This document shows, piece by piece, positions 1 through 10,923 of a stretch of 64,000 bases of DNA. Source of the stretch: an uncultured Candidatus Binatia bacterium (GTDB lineage: Bacteria; Desulfobacterota; Binatia; Bin18); assembly GCA_958296235.1 (NCBI GenBank), contig OY282457.1:496001-560000 (forward strand), in the 5' to 3' direction. Position numbers and translations under genes: made by a program. The notes below the pieces were generated by a model, which had not been told where the DNA came from, ran no database searches, and saw only the letters and a program-made list of their open reading frames with translations. The stretch's first letter is position 1; every line of letters starts with the position of its first letter.

Positions 1-2
1 AG

Positions 3-269
3 ACCATCAAACCTGACAGCGGGACACCCGTCCACCGTCACGACTGTGAAGAGGCTATCGTGGTGTTGCGAGGCTCGGGACGCTTGACGGTTGAGGGCGA
101 GGATACGGATTTCGGTCCGAACTCAACCCTTCAGATACCGCGCGATGCGATCCATCAGATCGTCAATACCGGGACAGAGGACCTGTTCATTGTTGCGGCT
201 CTCGGCCAGGCGCCGGTCAGAGTCTGCACCGCGGACAATGAACACATGCCCCTCCCCTGGCAACAATAA
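3..269 (+). CDS. Cupin-domain protein, C-terminal part (cut by window start)
   Basis: The open frame runs in from the left edge, so the true start lies outside the window; an internal GTG at 60 is not a credible start because conserved cupin sequence lies upstream of it. The visible part is a single small beta-barrel cupin (cupin_2 type) with the metal-binding pattern HRHDCEE near the left end and a second conserved stretch PRDAIHQIVNTG, which supplies the third His. Cupins of this size bind a metal and serve as sensors, isomerases or dioxygenases; nothing here fixes the substrate. It converges on the VanZ-like gene, with only 14 bases between the stops. Confidence 0.75.
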   Translation, partial: TIKPDSGTPVHRHDCEEAIVVLRGSGRLTVEGEDTDFGPNSTLQIPRDAIHQIVNTGTEDLFIVAALGQAPVRVCTADNEHMPLPWQQ

Positions 270-283
270 TGCGTCGGGACCGG

Positions 284-712
284 TCAGGCGTCTGCTCCCC
301 TTCTCGTCCACAAAAGGAAACTGCCCGCGCCGAGCCCGCCGCCTATCATATCCGCAACCACATCGGTAGCGCTGGCCAAACGTCCCGGCACGAAGCTCTG
401 ATGCCATTCATCACTCAGCCCATAGGCAAAAGTAAAGAGAAGGCTGAAAAGCACGACTGACAGGGACGTGCATCCCGGCCAGGTTTCTCTGAGCGCGACT
501 GTCCAGAGCCAACCCAACACCGCATACATGCCCACATGGATCAACTTATCGGAGAAAGCTATGGGCTGGGGGAGTCGCAGCTCGGGTTGATCGGAAAGAT
601 AGTAGATGAACCCGCAATAACCGACGACCGCTGACCAGGCGAGAAGCTGTCGGACCCAGGGATATCTCCCCGGTTGCCGCACCCGTTCTTGCAGCAGGAT
701 ATTATCTTCCAT
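284..712 (-). CDS. VanZ-like family membrane protein
   Basis: A 142-residue protein with about four hydrophobic segments and the VanZ-family signatures FSDKLIHVGMYAVLGWL and DEWHQSFVPGR. VanZ-like proteins are small integral membrane proteins; the namesake gives low-level teicoplanin resistance, but chromosomal relatives have no settled role. A GAGGAAT ribosome site precedes the ATG. It starts 18 bases after the stop of the DUF711 gene, so the two are probably co-transcribed. Function beyond membrane location is unknown. Confidence 0.8.
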   Translation of the reverse strand: MEDNILLQERVRQPGRYPWVRQLLAWSAVVGYCGFIYYLSDQPELRLPQPIAFSDKLIHVGMYAVLGWLWTVALRETWPGCTSLSVVLFSLLFTFAYGLSDEWHQSFVPGRLASATDVVADMIGGGLGAGSFLLWTRRGADA

Positions 713-730
713 AGATTCCTCAGCCGTCTG

Positions 731-1885
731 CTATTCGACGGCCATGATCTGCGTATTTACAAAATAGGGAAAGTCGAATGTTGTCGTCTCACCGACCTGC
801 TTGCCTGGGACAGGCAGCAGACGAACAGAGAGCGGTTTCTGCAACTTCCAGCCTAAAGCCCCAACGTCCGAGAGGAGTCCCATGAGCTGCTGTTGAGAGA
901 TGTTGCCCGCAAGCGGTATGGTATCCAGCCCCGTGCCGCACACCGCGGAACAGGTCAGCAGTTGGGGCAGGCTGATTTTTCCTTGATTATTACGTTCGGC
1001 GAGACCAGCATCTTCGAGCACTGGCAACATGAGTCCACAGTAGCCGCAGTGATCGAGGGCTGTCTCTTTGAGCGCTGCGGTGACCACCGCGGCTGCCGCC
1101 AGCGTGCCCGAACTGCCAAAGGGAACGGCGCTGATCCGCTCAATTGCCCGGGCAATACTGCTCTCAGGACCCGGTGCCGGTGAAAGGTCAAAGCCCGCAA
1201 ATCGAAAATGCTGCTGTCCAAAACGTTTCAGACGCTGCTCAAGGGGGCGAAGCTGGCGTTCAAAGGCCTGTTGTATCCGGGCGATAAGCCCGGCCGGACT
1301 GAGGTCAGGCTGGGCAACCGACGCTACCACATCGGCTGCTTCAAGGGCGAGGGAAACGGCCGGCGTTCCAGTGTGGAAGGCCACCGGGAAAAAAGGGGTG
1401 TGGGCACGGATGTGTATCCCTGCCGCAAACCGGAGATTGCCAAATCCGTCCGGCGTTACATCTGCGACCTTCCTCATAATACCGGCGATTGCCTGGGTCA
1501 CGGGCCGAGTGGGAACCTGGGCAGCGTTGCCGAGACGCGCACTGACGAATACGGCTTCAGTCCCGGCGATCAGCTCTGGCAGCAGGTCAACAAACCGCCG
1601 CTCTTCGGGCACACTGGGGTCTACCGGGCCGAGCGCACAATAATCCAGCCCATTGGCGAGACAGCCGGCTTCCAGTTCCTGGGCAAAGCGCAGGACCGCA
1701 GCAGGAGAGCAGCCGGCCAGGTATTGAGGAAATGGGGGAGTGGCCAAACGCAGGGTTTGGACCGCCAACCCCTCCGCCTCGCAGATGGTCTTGACTTCTT
1801 GGGCAAAGCGTCCGCCGTGCGTGATCCGAGCGGTCTTCAACGGAAAGCCAGGGTCAAGTCCTATCGTAATGGACCGAATCTTCAT
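731..1885 (-). CDS. DUF711 family protein
   Basis: A 384-residue protein starting MKIRSITIGLDPG, with the DUF711 features: an N-terminal segment listing positions and ages of angle-like parameters, the central FGNLRFAAG and the Gly-rich PFGSSGTLAAAA stretch, and CGYCGLMLPVLEDA near residue 285. DUF711 proteins are pyruvate-formate-lyase-like in sequence but have no assigned reaction. A strong GAGAGGGGA ribosome site supports the ATG at 1885. It is the first gene of a two-gene unit with the VanZ-like gene and is divergent from the winged-helix gene at 2008. Confidence 0.75.
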   Translation of the reverse strand: MKIRSITIGLDPGFPLKTARITHGGRFAQEVKTICEAEGLAVQTLRLATPPFPQYLAGCSPAAVLRFAQELEAGCLANGLDYCALGPVDPSVPEERRFVDLLPELIAGTEAVFVSARLGNAAQVPTRPVTQAIAGIMRKVADVTPDGFGNLRFAAGIHIRAHTPFFPVAFHTGTPAVSLALEAADVVASVAQPDLSPAGLIARIQQAFERQLRPLEQRLKRFGQQHFRFAGFDLSPAPGPESSIARAIERISAVPFGSSGTLAAAAVVTAALKETALDHCGYCGLMLPVLEDAGLAERNNQGKISLPQLLTCSAVCGTGLDTIPLAGNISQQQLMGLLSDVGALGWKLQKPLSVRLLPVPGKQVGETTTFDFPYFVNTQIMAVE

Positions 1886-2007
1886 CAGTTCCCCTCTCTA
1901 TCAGTGGCGGGCGGAGCTATCTCCAGCATTATTATAGCCCCGTGCCGCCCATTGGCACCGTTTCCATTTATCAGTATTATACACAGGAAAAACAGAGCGA
2001 CCCGACT

Positions 2008-2553
2008 ATGGCGAAAAAAGAGGAGCCAACCACCCTACTGGACGAACAGGCCACGGGCGAGGGAGCTGATGTTCAGATTCGCCTGACGCGCCGCCCCCCA
2101 TGGCAACCATCCCCGCGCCTCCCCGACTATCTGCTGGAAGACGAGCTCAACAGGCTCATGGACCCGCGCGAGTGGAAAACCTACCGGGCCCTGTGGCGGC
2201 ACTCCATTGGTTTACGCCGGACTCCACTGATTACGGCTGGCTATGCCGAGATCTGCGAGATGACCGGGCTGTCCCGCGCCTCAGTCATCCGGGCATTGAA
2301 AGGACTCATGAAGAAACGCTATGTTATCCGCATTCTCGGGCCAGAGGCGAAAGGCGAGACCCGGGTCGAAAAGGCCCGGCTGCCAACCAAACCGCGCGAC
2401 GGACATCGGTATCTGGTCTGTACGTATCGCGAAGTGATAGAAGGGCGGCTCAAGGACGGCACGCCCCTCAAGGATATTCCCGAAGGTGGCCTGTTCCCGG
2501 AAGAGGTCCAGGTCTTCCGGCGGGAAGAGCAAGACCCTTTATTCTCGACCTAG
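2008..2553 (+). CDS. Winged helix-turn-helix DNA-binding protein
   Basis: A 181-residue protein. The frame extends up to a start at 1942, but the ATG at 2008 (MAKKEEPTT) removes an implausible leader. The middle (about residues 45-110) reads as a replication-protein-type helix-turn-helix: TAGYAEICEMTGLSRASVIRALKGLMKKRYV, in which the second helix is the predicted recognition helix. The family resembles plasmid/phage RepA-like and PadR-like winged helices that bind DNA as dimers. The target is unknown; the divergent DUF711-VanZ unit is the obvious candidate. No effector domain is visible. Confidence 0.65.
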   Translation: MAKKEEPTTLLDEQATGEGADVQIRLTRRPPWQPSPRLPDYLLEDELNRLMDPREWKTYRALWRHSIGLRRTPLITAGYAEICEMTGLSRASVIRALKGLMKKRYVIRILGPEAKGETRVEKARLPTKPRDGHRYLVCTYREVIEGRLKDGTPLKDIPEGGLFPEEVQVFRREEQDPLFST

Positions 2554-2611
2554 CGCCCTTGCATCCAGTCTGTGTGTGGGGCATCTTCAGTCAATTACGA
2601 GTAGCAAGCCT

Positions 2612-3385
2612 ATGAGTGCGGGAACGATGAAACGGTATTGTGGGCAGAGAGCGGCTGTGGCGCTCGGCAGCATCGTGTTTCTGGCGTTCAGCCTGTTCGA
2701 CTGGACCGCGCCCCGTGTCTCTGAGGCCCAATTCCTGGGCCAGGGCACGCGCTTGGGAAACCGCTTGACGCGCGAGAGTCGGGTGCGGCTCCGCCAGGAA
2801 AAGCAAAAAAGAGGGTCGGGACCGGAACTGGAAGAGATTGTCCGTCGTCTGGGGAATGACCGCCCGGAAACACGCATGGGCGCGGTGAAGTCGCTCGGAG
2901 AAATGAAAAACCCGAAGACGATTGACTATCTGCTCAATGCCACCGCGGATGCTGATATCCGGGTCAAAGTCAAAGCCATTGAATATCTGGGCAATATGCG
3001 GGCGACCGATGCCACCCCGGCCCTGGCCCAGCAGTTGTTTTTACGTGACGTGCATGCCGGGGTCAAAAAAAAGGTCCTGGTTGCATTAGGCAAAATTGGA
3101 GACCCACGCGGCGCCATGCCCATTATGGAGTTTCTTCGGCGTGACCTTGATGTGCCGACAAAGGGAACCGCTCTGTTTGCCCTGAAAGAGGTGGGGACGG
3201 AGGATGTCCTCACCTTTCTCGACGAATTCTCCCGTATCGAGGAGTCTGTCCCGCTGCGGAGGCTGGCTGCCGATGCGGCCATGGATATCCGTCACCGCCT
3301 CTCGCCGGAATTCGCTCCTGTGGTCCCATCGTTCGTGAAACAAGTTGAGCTGCGAGAAAAGCTCAATAAGGGAGCGCAACCGTAA
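2612..3385 (+). CDS. Exported HEAT-repeat protein
   Basis: The best start is ATG 2612 or ATG 2627; both are followed by a signal peptide (basic MKRYCGQR, hydrophobic VALGSIVFLAFSLF, likely cleavage near SEAQ). The mature part has four or five HEAT/PBS-lyase-type helical repeats from about residue 75, each with the pattern 'LG....P....L...L.D....VR..A...LG'. Such repeats form a curved scaffold for protein contacts. It is followed by htrA, whose ATG lies 58 bases after this stop, suggesting a periplasmic quality-control partner, though that link is inference. Confidence 0.7.
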   Translation: MSAGTMKRYCGQRAAVALGSIVFLAFSLFDWTAPRVSEAQFLGQGTRLGNRLTRESRVRLRQEKQKRGSGPELEEIVRRLGNDRPETRMGAVKSLGEMKNPKTIDYLLNATADADIRVKVKAIEYLGNMRATDATPALAQQLFLRDVHAGVKKKVLVALGKIGDPRGAMPIMEFLRRDLDVPTKGTALFALKEVGTEDVLTFLDEFSRIEESVPLRRLAADAAMDIRHRLSPEFAPVVPSFVKQVELREKLNKGAQP

Positions 3386-3443
3386 TCCTTGGGCGTGGCT
3401 GGAATGTTTGCCTCCGGATTGTTGCTGGAAAGGGAAGGAATGC

Positions 3444-4955
3444 ATGCGTAAGAGCGGATCGGTACGACACGGCGTTTTCACCGCTGGCCTCCTCCTCCTG
3501 TCAGGATTGCTGCTGGTGGACCGCCCCCCCCTGCACGCCCTGGAATTATTCGGTTCAAAAAAAAAGGAGGAAAAGAGCGAGGCGGAAGCGCGGCAACCGG
3601 TAGTCACAGGGGTGAACCAGCTTCCCGATTTTGCCGATATAGCAAAAACGACCATGCCCGCGGTCGTGAATATCTCAACAACCCAGACAGCGACACGACG
3701 CCCCCAGCGTCGTCAGAGACCGCTGCCGGGTCCAAACCCATTTGGCGGGGAAGACCCCTTTGAAGAGTTCTTCCGTCGCTTTTTTGGCGACCGACCTCCC
3801 CCGCGCCAGCAGCGCAGTCTGGGCTCTGGCTTCATTATCAGCCCAGACGGCTATATTGTCACCAATGAGCATGTTGTAGGCGAGGCCGACAAAATTACGG
3901 TCCGTCTCTCAGACGAGGATGAGTTTGAGGCGACCATTATTGGGACCGACGATAAGACGGACCTGGCCCTGATCAAAATCGAGTCGGCAGAGCCCTTTCA
4001 GAGCGTGCCGCTCGGCAGCTCCTCGGATTTGCAGGTTGGCGATTGGGTCATGGCCATCGGCAATCCCTTCGGACTCGAACAAACAGTAACGGCTGGCATC
4101 GTCAGCGCCAAAGGGCGGGTTATCGGCGCCGGGCCGTATGACGATTTTATCCAGACGGACGCCTCGATTAACCCCGGCAACTCTGGCGGCCCACTCTTGA
4201 ACCTCCGGGGCCAGGTCGTGGGCATTAATTCGGCCATCTTCAGTCAGGGCGGTGGCAATATCGGTATCGGCTTTGCCATTCCTATCGATATGGCCAAGTC
4301 GATCATTGACCAACTCAAAGACTCGGGGAAAGTAACCCGTGGCTGGTTGGGGGTCGCTATTCAAACGGTCACGGCAGAACTCGCAAAATCCTTTGATCTG
4401 GCAGAGCCCATCGGCGCCCTGGTCGCTGAGGTTACGGAGGGTGGACCGGCAGAAAAGGCGGGTATTGAACGGGGCGATATTATTACCCACTTCAAAGGGG
4501 AGCAAATTCTGAAATCTCACGACCTCCCGGCGATGGTGGCGCGCACCCCGGTTGGGGAAAAGGTCAACGTCACCATTCTCCGTGATGGGAAAGAACAAAC
4601 CATCTCCGTCGCGCTTGGAGAATTAGCCGATCAGCTCGCCCAAGCCGGCGGCGGCGAAGAGAGTGAGGCAAGCTGGGGCCTGACCGTCGCCGACATCTCA
4701 GACGAACATCTCCAACGCTACCGCCTGCCAGACGACCAGAAAGGCGTCGTGGTCACAGCGGTTGAGCCTGGCAGCCCAGCCGAGCTGGCCGGCCTCCGTC
4801 CCGGAGATGTGATCGAAGAGGTGAACCGGCAGGCCGTCAAATCGGTACGCGATTTCACGGCGGCCGTCAAAGAAGTCAAAGACGCAGAGACCCTCCTGCT
4901 CCTGGCCCGTCGGGGAAATTTCACGTCATTCTTTGCCCTGCGCAAACAAGGCTAA
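3444..4955 (+). CDS. degP: Periplasmic serine protease/chaperone, DegP/HtrA family (Do)
   Basis: ATG 3444 is preceded by AGGGAAGGAA and opens a signal peptide, giving 503 residues; longer versions begin inside the preceding gene. The catalytic triad of a trypsin-like protease is complete: His in TNEHVV (about residue 142), Asp in DLALIKIE (about 172) and Ser in NPGNSGGPL (about 246). Two PDZ domains follow (GWLGVAIQTV from about 300 and GVVVTAVEPGSPAELAG from about 430), as in DegP/DegQ, which assemble into cages that refold or degrade damaged envelope proteins. A strong hairpin lies just after the stop. Confidence 0.95.
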   Translation: MRKSGSVRHGVFTAGLLLLSGLLLVDRPPLHALELFGSKKKEEKSEAEARQPVVTGVNQLPDFADIAKTTMPAVVNISTTQTATRRPQRRQRPLPGPNPFGGEDPFEEFFRRFFGDRPPPRQQRSLGSGFIISPDGYIVTNEHVVGEADKITVRLSDEDEFEATIIGTDDKTDLALIKIESAEPFQSVPLGSSSDLQVGDWVMAIGNPFGLEQTVTAGIVSAKGRVIGAGPYDDFIQTDASINPGNSGGPLLNLRGQVVGINSAIFSQGGGNIGIGFAIPIDMAKSIIDQLKDSGKVTRGWLGVAIQTVTAELAKSFDLAEPIGALVAEVTEGGPAEKAGIERGDIITHFKGEQILKSHDLPAMVARTPVGEKVNVTILRDGKEQTISVALGELADQLAQAGGGEESEASWGLTVADISDEHLQRYRLPDDQKGVVVTAVEPGSPAELAGLRPGDVIEEVNRQAVKSVRDFTAAVKEVKDAETLLLLARRGNFTSFFALRKQG

Positions 4956-4958
4956 AAG

Positions 4959-4992
4959 ACGCCTGTGGGGCGACTGGCAACCCCACAGGCGT
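4959..4992. terminator. Perfect 12-bp inverted repeat between convergent genes
   Basis: Arms acgcctgtgggg (4959-4970) and ccccacaggcgt (4981-4992) pair perfectly around a 10-base loop. It sits 4 bases after the htrA stop. Read on the minus strand it is followed by CTTTT; read on the plus strand a T-run (5007-5011) comes later. It probably ends both htrA and the converging VOC gene. Confidence 0.7.
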
Positions 4993-5053
4993 GTGCCCTG
5001 CCCGGCTTTTTCAGGCAAACACAGGCGCACTGACAACGACGCCATACCTCAGG

Positions 5054-5437
5054 CTATAGTCCCTGAGCCAGCTCAATCAAATAGCCGTCCGGATCACGCA
5101 CGTAGGCCGTCCGCTGTCCCCACGGACGGGTTGTCGGCGGGGTGACTGGCGTTGCTCCACCCGCCACTATTTCCGCGTATGCCGCATCAACATCGGCGAC
5201 TTTGAAGCCCAACTCGAAGCCCGGAGCAGTCTGTCGGGCCGGCTCCAGGGCGAAACCGACCACGGCTTCCATGGCCGGGCGGGTATAGAAGCCAATCCGG
5301 GTCACACCGGTGTCGAGTTGGGCGTAGTCTCCAGAACGATGGCCGAGTTTGAGCCCAAGAACCTGGGTATAAAAATCAAGGGCGCGGTCGAGGTCATCGA
5401 CAATCACGATGATATAGTCTGCCGCTTCAAGGCGCAT
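5054..5437 (-). CDS. VOC-superfamily (glyoxalase/dioxygenase-fold) protein
   Basis: A 127-residue single-gene VOC protein with two beta-alpha-beta-beta-beta units. The first unit shows DDLDRALDFYTQVLGL and the second FKVADVDAAYAEIVAGG with a C-terminal RDPDGYLIELAQ, whose Glu is the usual metal ligand. Family members include glyoxalase I, fosfomycin-resistance enzymes and ring-cleaving dioxygenases; the sequence does not decide among them. It lies convergent to htrA and 24 bases downstream of ispH on the same strand, so it may be read with ispH. Confidence 0.8.
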   Translation of the reverse strand: MRLEAADYIIVIVDDLDRALDFYTQVLGLKLGHRSGDYAQLDTGVTRIGFYTRPAMEAVVGFALEPARQTAPGFELGFKVADVDAAYAEIVAGGATPVTPPTTRPWGQRTAYVRDPDGYLIELAQGL

Positions 5438-5461
5438 ACGGGTATCCTGGCAGGACCGGCG

Positions 5462-6706
5462 TCAGACCGTTGCTGGCGTAGTGGAGGGATAGGGCTGCAA
5501 GACCTCCTCCATTGTCCGTGGCGACGCAAAGAAGGACAACACCCGCAGCAGAACCTCGTCCACAATGGCATCCGGACAGGACGCTCCGCAGGTGAGGGCT
5601 ATATCAAGCGGTCGGTGTTCGGGCAGCCAGTCCTGCGTGGTCTCGACCTGTTGCCGGTGTAAAACAAAATGGTTGATGCAGGCAGGAGAGACGATGTCCT
5701 TGGCCCCTTGCAGGAAATACGTCGGCATAGCCGCCTGGCAGAGCTCGACAATATGCGAGGTGTTTGACGAATTATACCCGCCGACAACAAGGCTCAGATC
5801 AGCCCCATGCTCAATTAACGCATACGTGGCGTGCTGGTTCTCATTGGTCGCATAACACAGGGTGTCAGACGTGTCGGCAAAGGTCTCACTCAGCCGCTCC
5901 TCGCCGTAACGGTCGGCCAGAGCCTGACGCAGAATCTGGGCAACCTGGCGAGTTTCGGAAGCTAACATCGTGGTCTGATTGACGACACCCAGCCGTTGCA
6001 AATCCCGCTCAGGGTCGAAACCGCAAGAGCAGGTATGCCCAAACTGCGTAAAGAAAACGGCCGGCTCAAGTTGGCCACGAATAATATCACCTAGGATATG
6101 CGCTTCTTCGAGGTTGAGGACGACGACCGTCGGCGCATTTTGAATACTATGCGAGAAGGTCGCGCGGGTTTCCTCATGGGAAGCTTTTCCGTGTACGACA
6201 ACGGTATAACCGTTACTCCCAAGCTGAGCGCTGCGTTTCCAGACGCGCTCTACGAACGGACAGGTGGTGTTATAGGTATATGGGTCTAAGCCGCGTTGGG
6301 CTAAGGCGTCCTGGACTTCCACACTCGCCCCAAAGGCTGGGACGACAACAATGTCCTCTGCGGTGAGCTCATCCCAGGCGATCAAGTGTTCGCCCGCGGA
6401 GGAGAAAATAAAACGTACCCCCCGCTCCTGGAGGTCCTGGTTCACCGCGGGATTGTGGATCATTTCGCTCAGGAAGAAAATGCGCTTATCGCTATTCTCC
6501 TGAAGCGTCCGATACGCGATCTCGACCGCATTCTCCACGCCAAAGCAGAAACCAAAATGACGGGCAAGGATAAAACGGACCGGACCAAAGTCGAGCACTG
6601 TGGGCAGTAAGTCCTGCTTGCGGGGGTCATGCAGCTGGCGGTATTTTTTCACCCGCGAAATAATCGGGCTTTTATAGAAGTCTGGAATATGAAACTGCCG
6701 AGCCAT
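5462..6706 (-). CDS. ispH: 4-hydroxy-3-methylbut-2-enyl diphosphate reductase (LytB), long form
   Basis: IspH makes IPP and DMAPP in the last step of the MEP isoprenoid pathway using a [4Fe-4S] cluster. The three cluster cysteines are visible in RHFGFCFGVENAV, NTTCPFVERVW and CGASCPDAIVDEVL. At 414 residues it is about 100 longer than E. coli IspH (316) and carries an N-terminal extension (MARQFHIPDFYKSP) and insertions, matching the longer form known from cyanobacteria, plants and some other phyla. GAGAGGA precedes the ATG. The likely electron donor is a ferredoxin; one is encoded at 38646-39029. Confidence 0.93.
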   Translation of the reverse strand: MARQFHIPDFYKSPIISRVKKYRQLHDPRKQDLLPTVLDFGPVRFILARHFGFCFGVENAVEIAYRTLQENSDKRIFFLSEMIHNPAVNQDLQERGVRFIFSSAGEHLIAWDELTAEDIVVVPAFGASVEVQDALAQRGLDPYTYNTTCPFVERVWKRSAQLGSNGYTVVVHGKASHEETRATFSHSIQNAPTVVVLNLEEAHILGDIIRGQLEPAVFFTQFGHTCSCGFDPERDLQRLGVVNQTTMLASETRQVAQILRQALADRYGEERLSETFADTSDTLCYATNENQHATYALIEHGADLSLVVGGYNSSNTSHIVELCQAAMPTYFLQGAKDIVSPACINHFVLHRQQVETTQDWLPEHRPLDIALTCGASCPDAIVDEVLLRVLSFFASPRTMEEVLQPYPSTTPATV

Positions 6707-6765
6707 GCGACGTCCTCTCTGCCCTCCCCTGACTCAGGATGCTCTGGACGGGCGGAAAACCTTGA

Positions 6766-8037
<1,272 letters not shown>

Positions 8038-8101
8038 GGGTCATTCTCTCCCTGAAGTTGGTGGCTGGAGGAGGCAGGGATAGACGAATAACCTCAGCAT
8101 T

Positions 8102-10915
8102 TTAAGGAACGACTTTTTTGAGCAACTGGAGGCTGACCTGAGGGTCGTGGTAGGGGCCGCTGACCTGAAACGGCAGGGCCGTGAGTCGGTCGGTGCTCTG
8201 GGCGAGCAGCTTGCCCGCTAACGGGACCTTTTCAACCACACTCGTAATCCCGCGCAACGGAATCACATCAGTCGTGATATCAAGCGTTTTCTGCCGCAAG
8301 TTCACCTGGCCTCGCGCGTCCAGGCGAACGGCCTCTCCGATAAGAGAGAGATTCTCTGTGGTGAGTCCTCCGTGCTTCATCACCATATCTCCAGTCAGCG
8401 AAGAAAAGGGCAGTCCCTCGCGCGGCAACTGCGGCAACGAGAAACTGAGCAGGCTTTGCAGACTGATGGCGGTCCAGAGCCGCACGAGAATCGGGAGTTG
8501 CCGGGCAACCCCATCTTGAACTGAGAGCGTTAATTCTCCATCCCACTCCTCTGGGTTATCCCAGAACGCCCAATTGACAACCTTGATATTGCCGCTGGCG
8601 TCTAAGCTGCCTGAGAGAGTATCGGTTGGATGGCCCAGCGCGGCAAAAAAATCTGCCGCATCAACCTGACTCACCCGCGGGGCGAACGAGAGCGCGGACG
8701 AGTCAAGCCACAACGTCCCCGCGCCTTGGAGAGCGCCGGCTGAGACACCAGCTTCTTCGAGGCGAAAATCGACCTGACGCTCATGCCGGTAAACAGAAGC
8801 CCGGACCGGCGCCGCGCTAAACGTCTTATACCGCACGCGGTCGCAGTGGACAGCGACCCGCACTTTACTCTGTTCTGCTGTCTCTTTCTTCTCCGGTCGA
8901 GCCGCAGCAGAGACCAGGACCGAGTCGAAATCCAGCTCACCACACTCCACGGTGGCATCCAGCTCCAGGGGCTCAAGGCTGCGCACTGCACCCGAACCCG
9001 TTATACCAGCGCCGGACAGGCTGCCCTGCTCGATCACAAATCGACCCTGCTGTCCGCTCCAGGAGAATTGTCCGCGCATGATATCCAGCGGTTCAAAAAA
9101 CGACAGCACGTCCACACGGGCCTGACTCAGCACAATACTCCCCTCAGTTTCCAGGCGGTGACTTTCCGGACCGAACCAAGCATCCACCCGCCCACTGATC
9201 TGTCCGTAGTGCGGTTGCACCACCGCCTCATCAAGCAGCGGCATAACGTCCTGTATGGCCGCCTGTGGAATGGAGAGAGTCACCCGTCCTTGCCGCGAGG
9301 CCGTGAAAGGACGCTCAATCGTCCCCTCAAGCATCCCAACAGAGGTCCCAATACGAAAACGGATATCCCGCAATGAGACCAGCTCCGGCGTGAGGTGAAC
9401 GGCGCCATTCACCTCAGACACAGCCAGCCCCCATTCGGGGAGGACCCCTCCGGCTGAACGCCATTCCACCGTCGCTGAGTACGAGCTTTGGCTGTTCTTG
9501 TCGGGAGGAATCTGAGCACTCAGCCGAAGGTCAGCGTGGCCCGATGGCTGCTGCACTGCCTGCCGATATGCCTCTCGTTCTTCGCTTGGCACAAATGAGA
9601 GCAAAGAGTCCAGATCATCGGCGAGGTTCATCTGCGCGGCAAGGTTCACCGTGAGCGTTGGCGAATTTTTTGAGAAGAGAGGCGCCCAAGCAGCGCGCAT
9701 ATCCGTCAGCGCTGAGGACTTTCCGTACCAGCCCTTCAGTTTCGAGGCGTGCAGTTGACCAGCCTGCAAATGAAGCTGCCCTGAGGTCAAACGAACCGGG
9801 GCGTTCGTTTTTCCAAATCGACCCTGCATCTCCTCAATAGTAGCGTTGAAGGTGAGCGAGGCCGGACTTTCAGCCAGGTTTTCGAGCAGCCCGGCTAGCG
9901 GTGCAACCACCAACCATGAAGAAGCATACGCTGGATTATCCCAGCGTAAATTGGCCAGGCCGATTCTTCCCCGCTCAACCGTCAGTTGTGAAAAACGGGC
10001 CTCTCGGACGCTCACTATACCCGAGACGTTCGTACTCGTATTCGCTTCCCCGGTATACGTCCCGGAAAAGTCCACGCGCGCCGAAGGCCAATCCGCGCCG
10101 AACCATGCCCCCAACTCTTGGACGGCAATATTCTGGAGGCGAATGTCGCCTCGCCATACTGCTGGAAACGCGTTCGGGGTCGGTTCCTCGTGCGTAGCGC
10201 GAGAGCGGAGCGTCAACTGTCCTACCTCCCCGTTCTGCCCCAGGTTCGCACTCAACTGCGCCTCTACTCCGCCGTCCGGCTCCAGAGAAAGCCGCAGCCC
10301 CGCGCGAGTGAAGACCAGGGGAACTTCAGCAGACGCCGGCTGAAAGACACACGTCGCATCTTCCACGACAAGTTGGTGGACCAGCAGTTGAGGCGAAAAC
10401 CACAGGTTGGCAGCGGACGGAGTTTCTTCAGCGTCTTGGGCGGACGGCTTCACCTGGCGAGAGAACAGGCCGGCAACCGGAGCGGTCGGTTCGGCATTCG
10501 AGGCCGGTTGCATGAGATGGACATTCGGCTTTAAGACAAATATCTGGCGAAAGAGGAGCTGGCCGCGCAAGAGCGCTTTGAGATCAAGCACGAGGTCAAT
10601 GCGTTCGGCCGTCACAAAAGGGTCAGGACTGCCGTACTCTTGTACGCTGACCGTCCTGAACTGAACCCCCACCCCCTGCCGCAAGGAGAGCGTACTTGCG
10701 GCAATCTCCACCTCTGCGCCTAAGAGCCGTTCCAGTTCCTGTTCAAGGAAAGCGACATAGCGCTGCTCGGATAAAAACCAGCCAGCGAGGACAAGCCCCA
10801 CCAGGACCCCACTCACCCCAAGGGCAATCAGGCCCAGCGTCAGTCGCCGTAGTCCCCGCAGATAGCGCACTATTCGGGGCCGCGCTGCTTCCGTCCCCGT
10901 CTCAGCTTGGGCCAT
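8102..10915 (-). CDS. AsmA-like / DUF748-type large envelope protein
   Basis: A 937-residue protein with one N-terminal membrane helix (about residues 28-50, LGLIALGVSGVLVGLVLAG) and a long periplasmic part. The region after the helix (LLGAEVEIAASTLSLRQGV) and the C-terminal part (LTGDMVMKHGGLTTENLSL, VSGPYHDPQVSL) match the AsmA/YhdP superfamily, whose members form long beta-groove bridges thought to carry phospholipids from inner to outer membrane. It begins 8 bases after the hydrolase gene and is co-directional, so the two are probably one transcript. The precise paralogue cannot be told. Confidence 0.75.
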   Translation of the reverse strand: MAQAETGTEAARPRIVRYLRGLRRLTLGLIALGVSGVLVGLVLAGWFLSEQRYVAFLEQELERLLGAEVEIAASTLSLRQGVGVQFRTVSVQEYGSPDPFVTAERIDLVLDLKALLRGQLLFRQIFVLKPNVHLMQPASNAEPTAPVAGLFSRQVKPSAQDAEETPSAANLWFSPQLLVHQLVVEDATCVFQPASAEVPLVFTRAGLRLSLEPDGGVEAQLSANLGQNGEVGQLTLRSRATHEEPTPNAFPAVWRGDIRLQNIAVQELGAWFGADWPSARVDFSGTYTGEANTSTNVSGIVSVREARFSQLTVERGRIGLANLRWDNPAYASSWLVVAPLAGLLENLAESPASLTFNATIEEMQGRFGKTNAPVRLTSGQLHLQAGQLHASKLKGWYGKSSALTDMRAAWAPLFSKNSPTLTVNLAAQMNLADDLDSLLSFVPSEEREAYRQAVQQPSGHADLRLSAQIPPDKNSQSSYSATVEWRSAGGVLPEWGLAVSEVNGAVHLTPELVSLRDIRFRIGTSVGMLEGTIERPFTASRQGRVTLSIPQAAIQDVMPLLDEAVVQPHYGQISGRVDAWFGPESHRLETEGSIVLSQARVDVLSFFEPLDIMRGQFSWSGQQGRFVIEQGSLSGAGITGSGAVRSLEPLELDATVECGELDFDSVLVSAAARPEKKETAEQSKVRVAVHCDRVRYKTFSAAPVRASVYRHERQVDFRLEEAGVSAGALQGAGTLWLDSSALSFAPRVSQVDAADFFAALGHPTDTLSGSLDASGNIKVVNWAFWDNPEEWDGELTLSVQDGVARQLPILVRLWTAISLQSLLSFSLPQLPREGLPFSSLTGDMVMKHGGLTTENLSLIGEAVRLDARGQVNLRQKTLDITTDVIPLRGITSVVEKVPLAGKLLAQSTDRLTALPFQVSGPYHDPQVSLQLLKKVVP

Positions 10916-10923
10916 GCTTACGT

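Noticed and set aside
1208-2086. 292-residue plus-strand ORF across the DUF711 gene
   Set aside because: Antisense to DUF711, which has family motifs and a good ribosome site.
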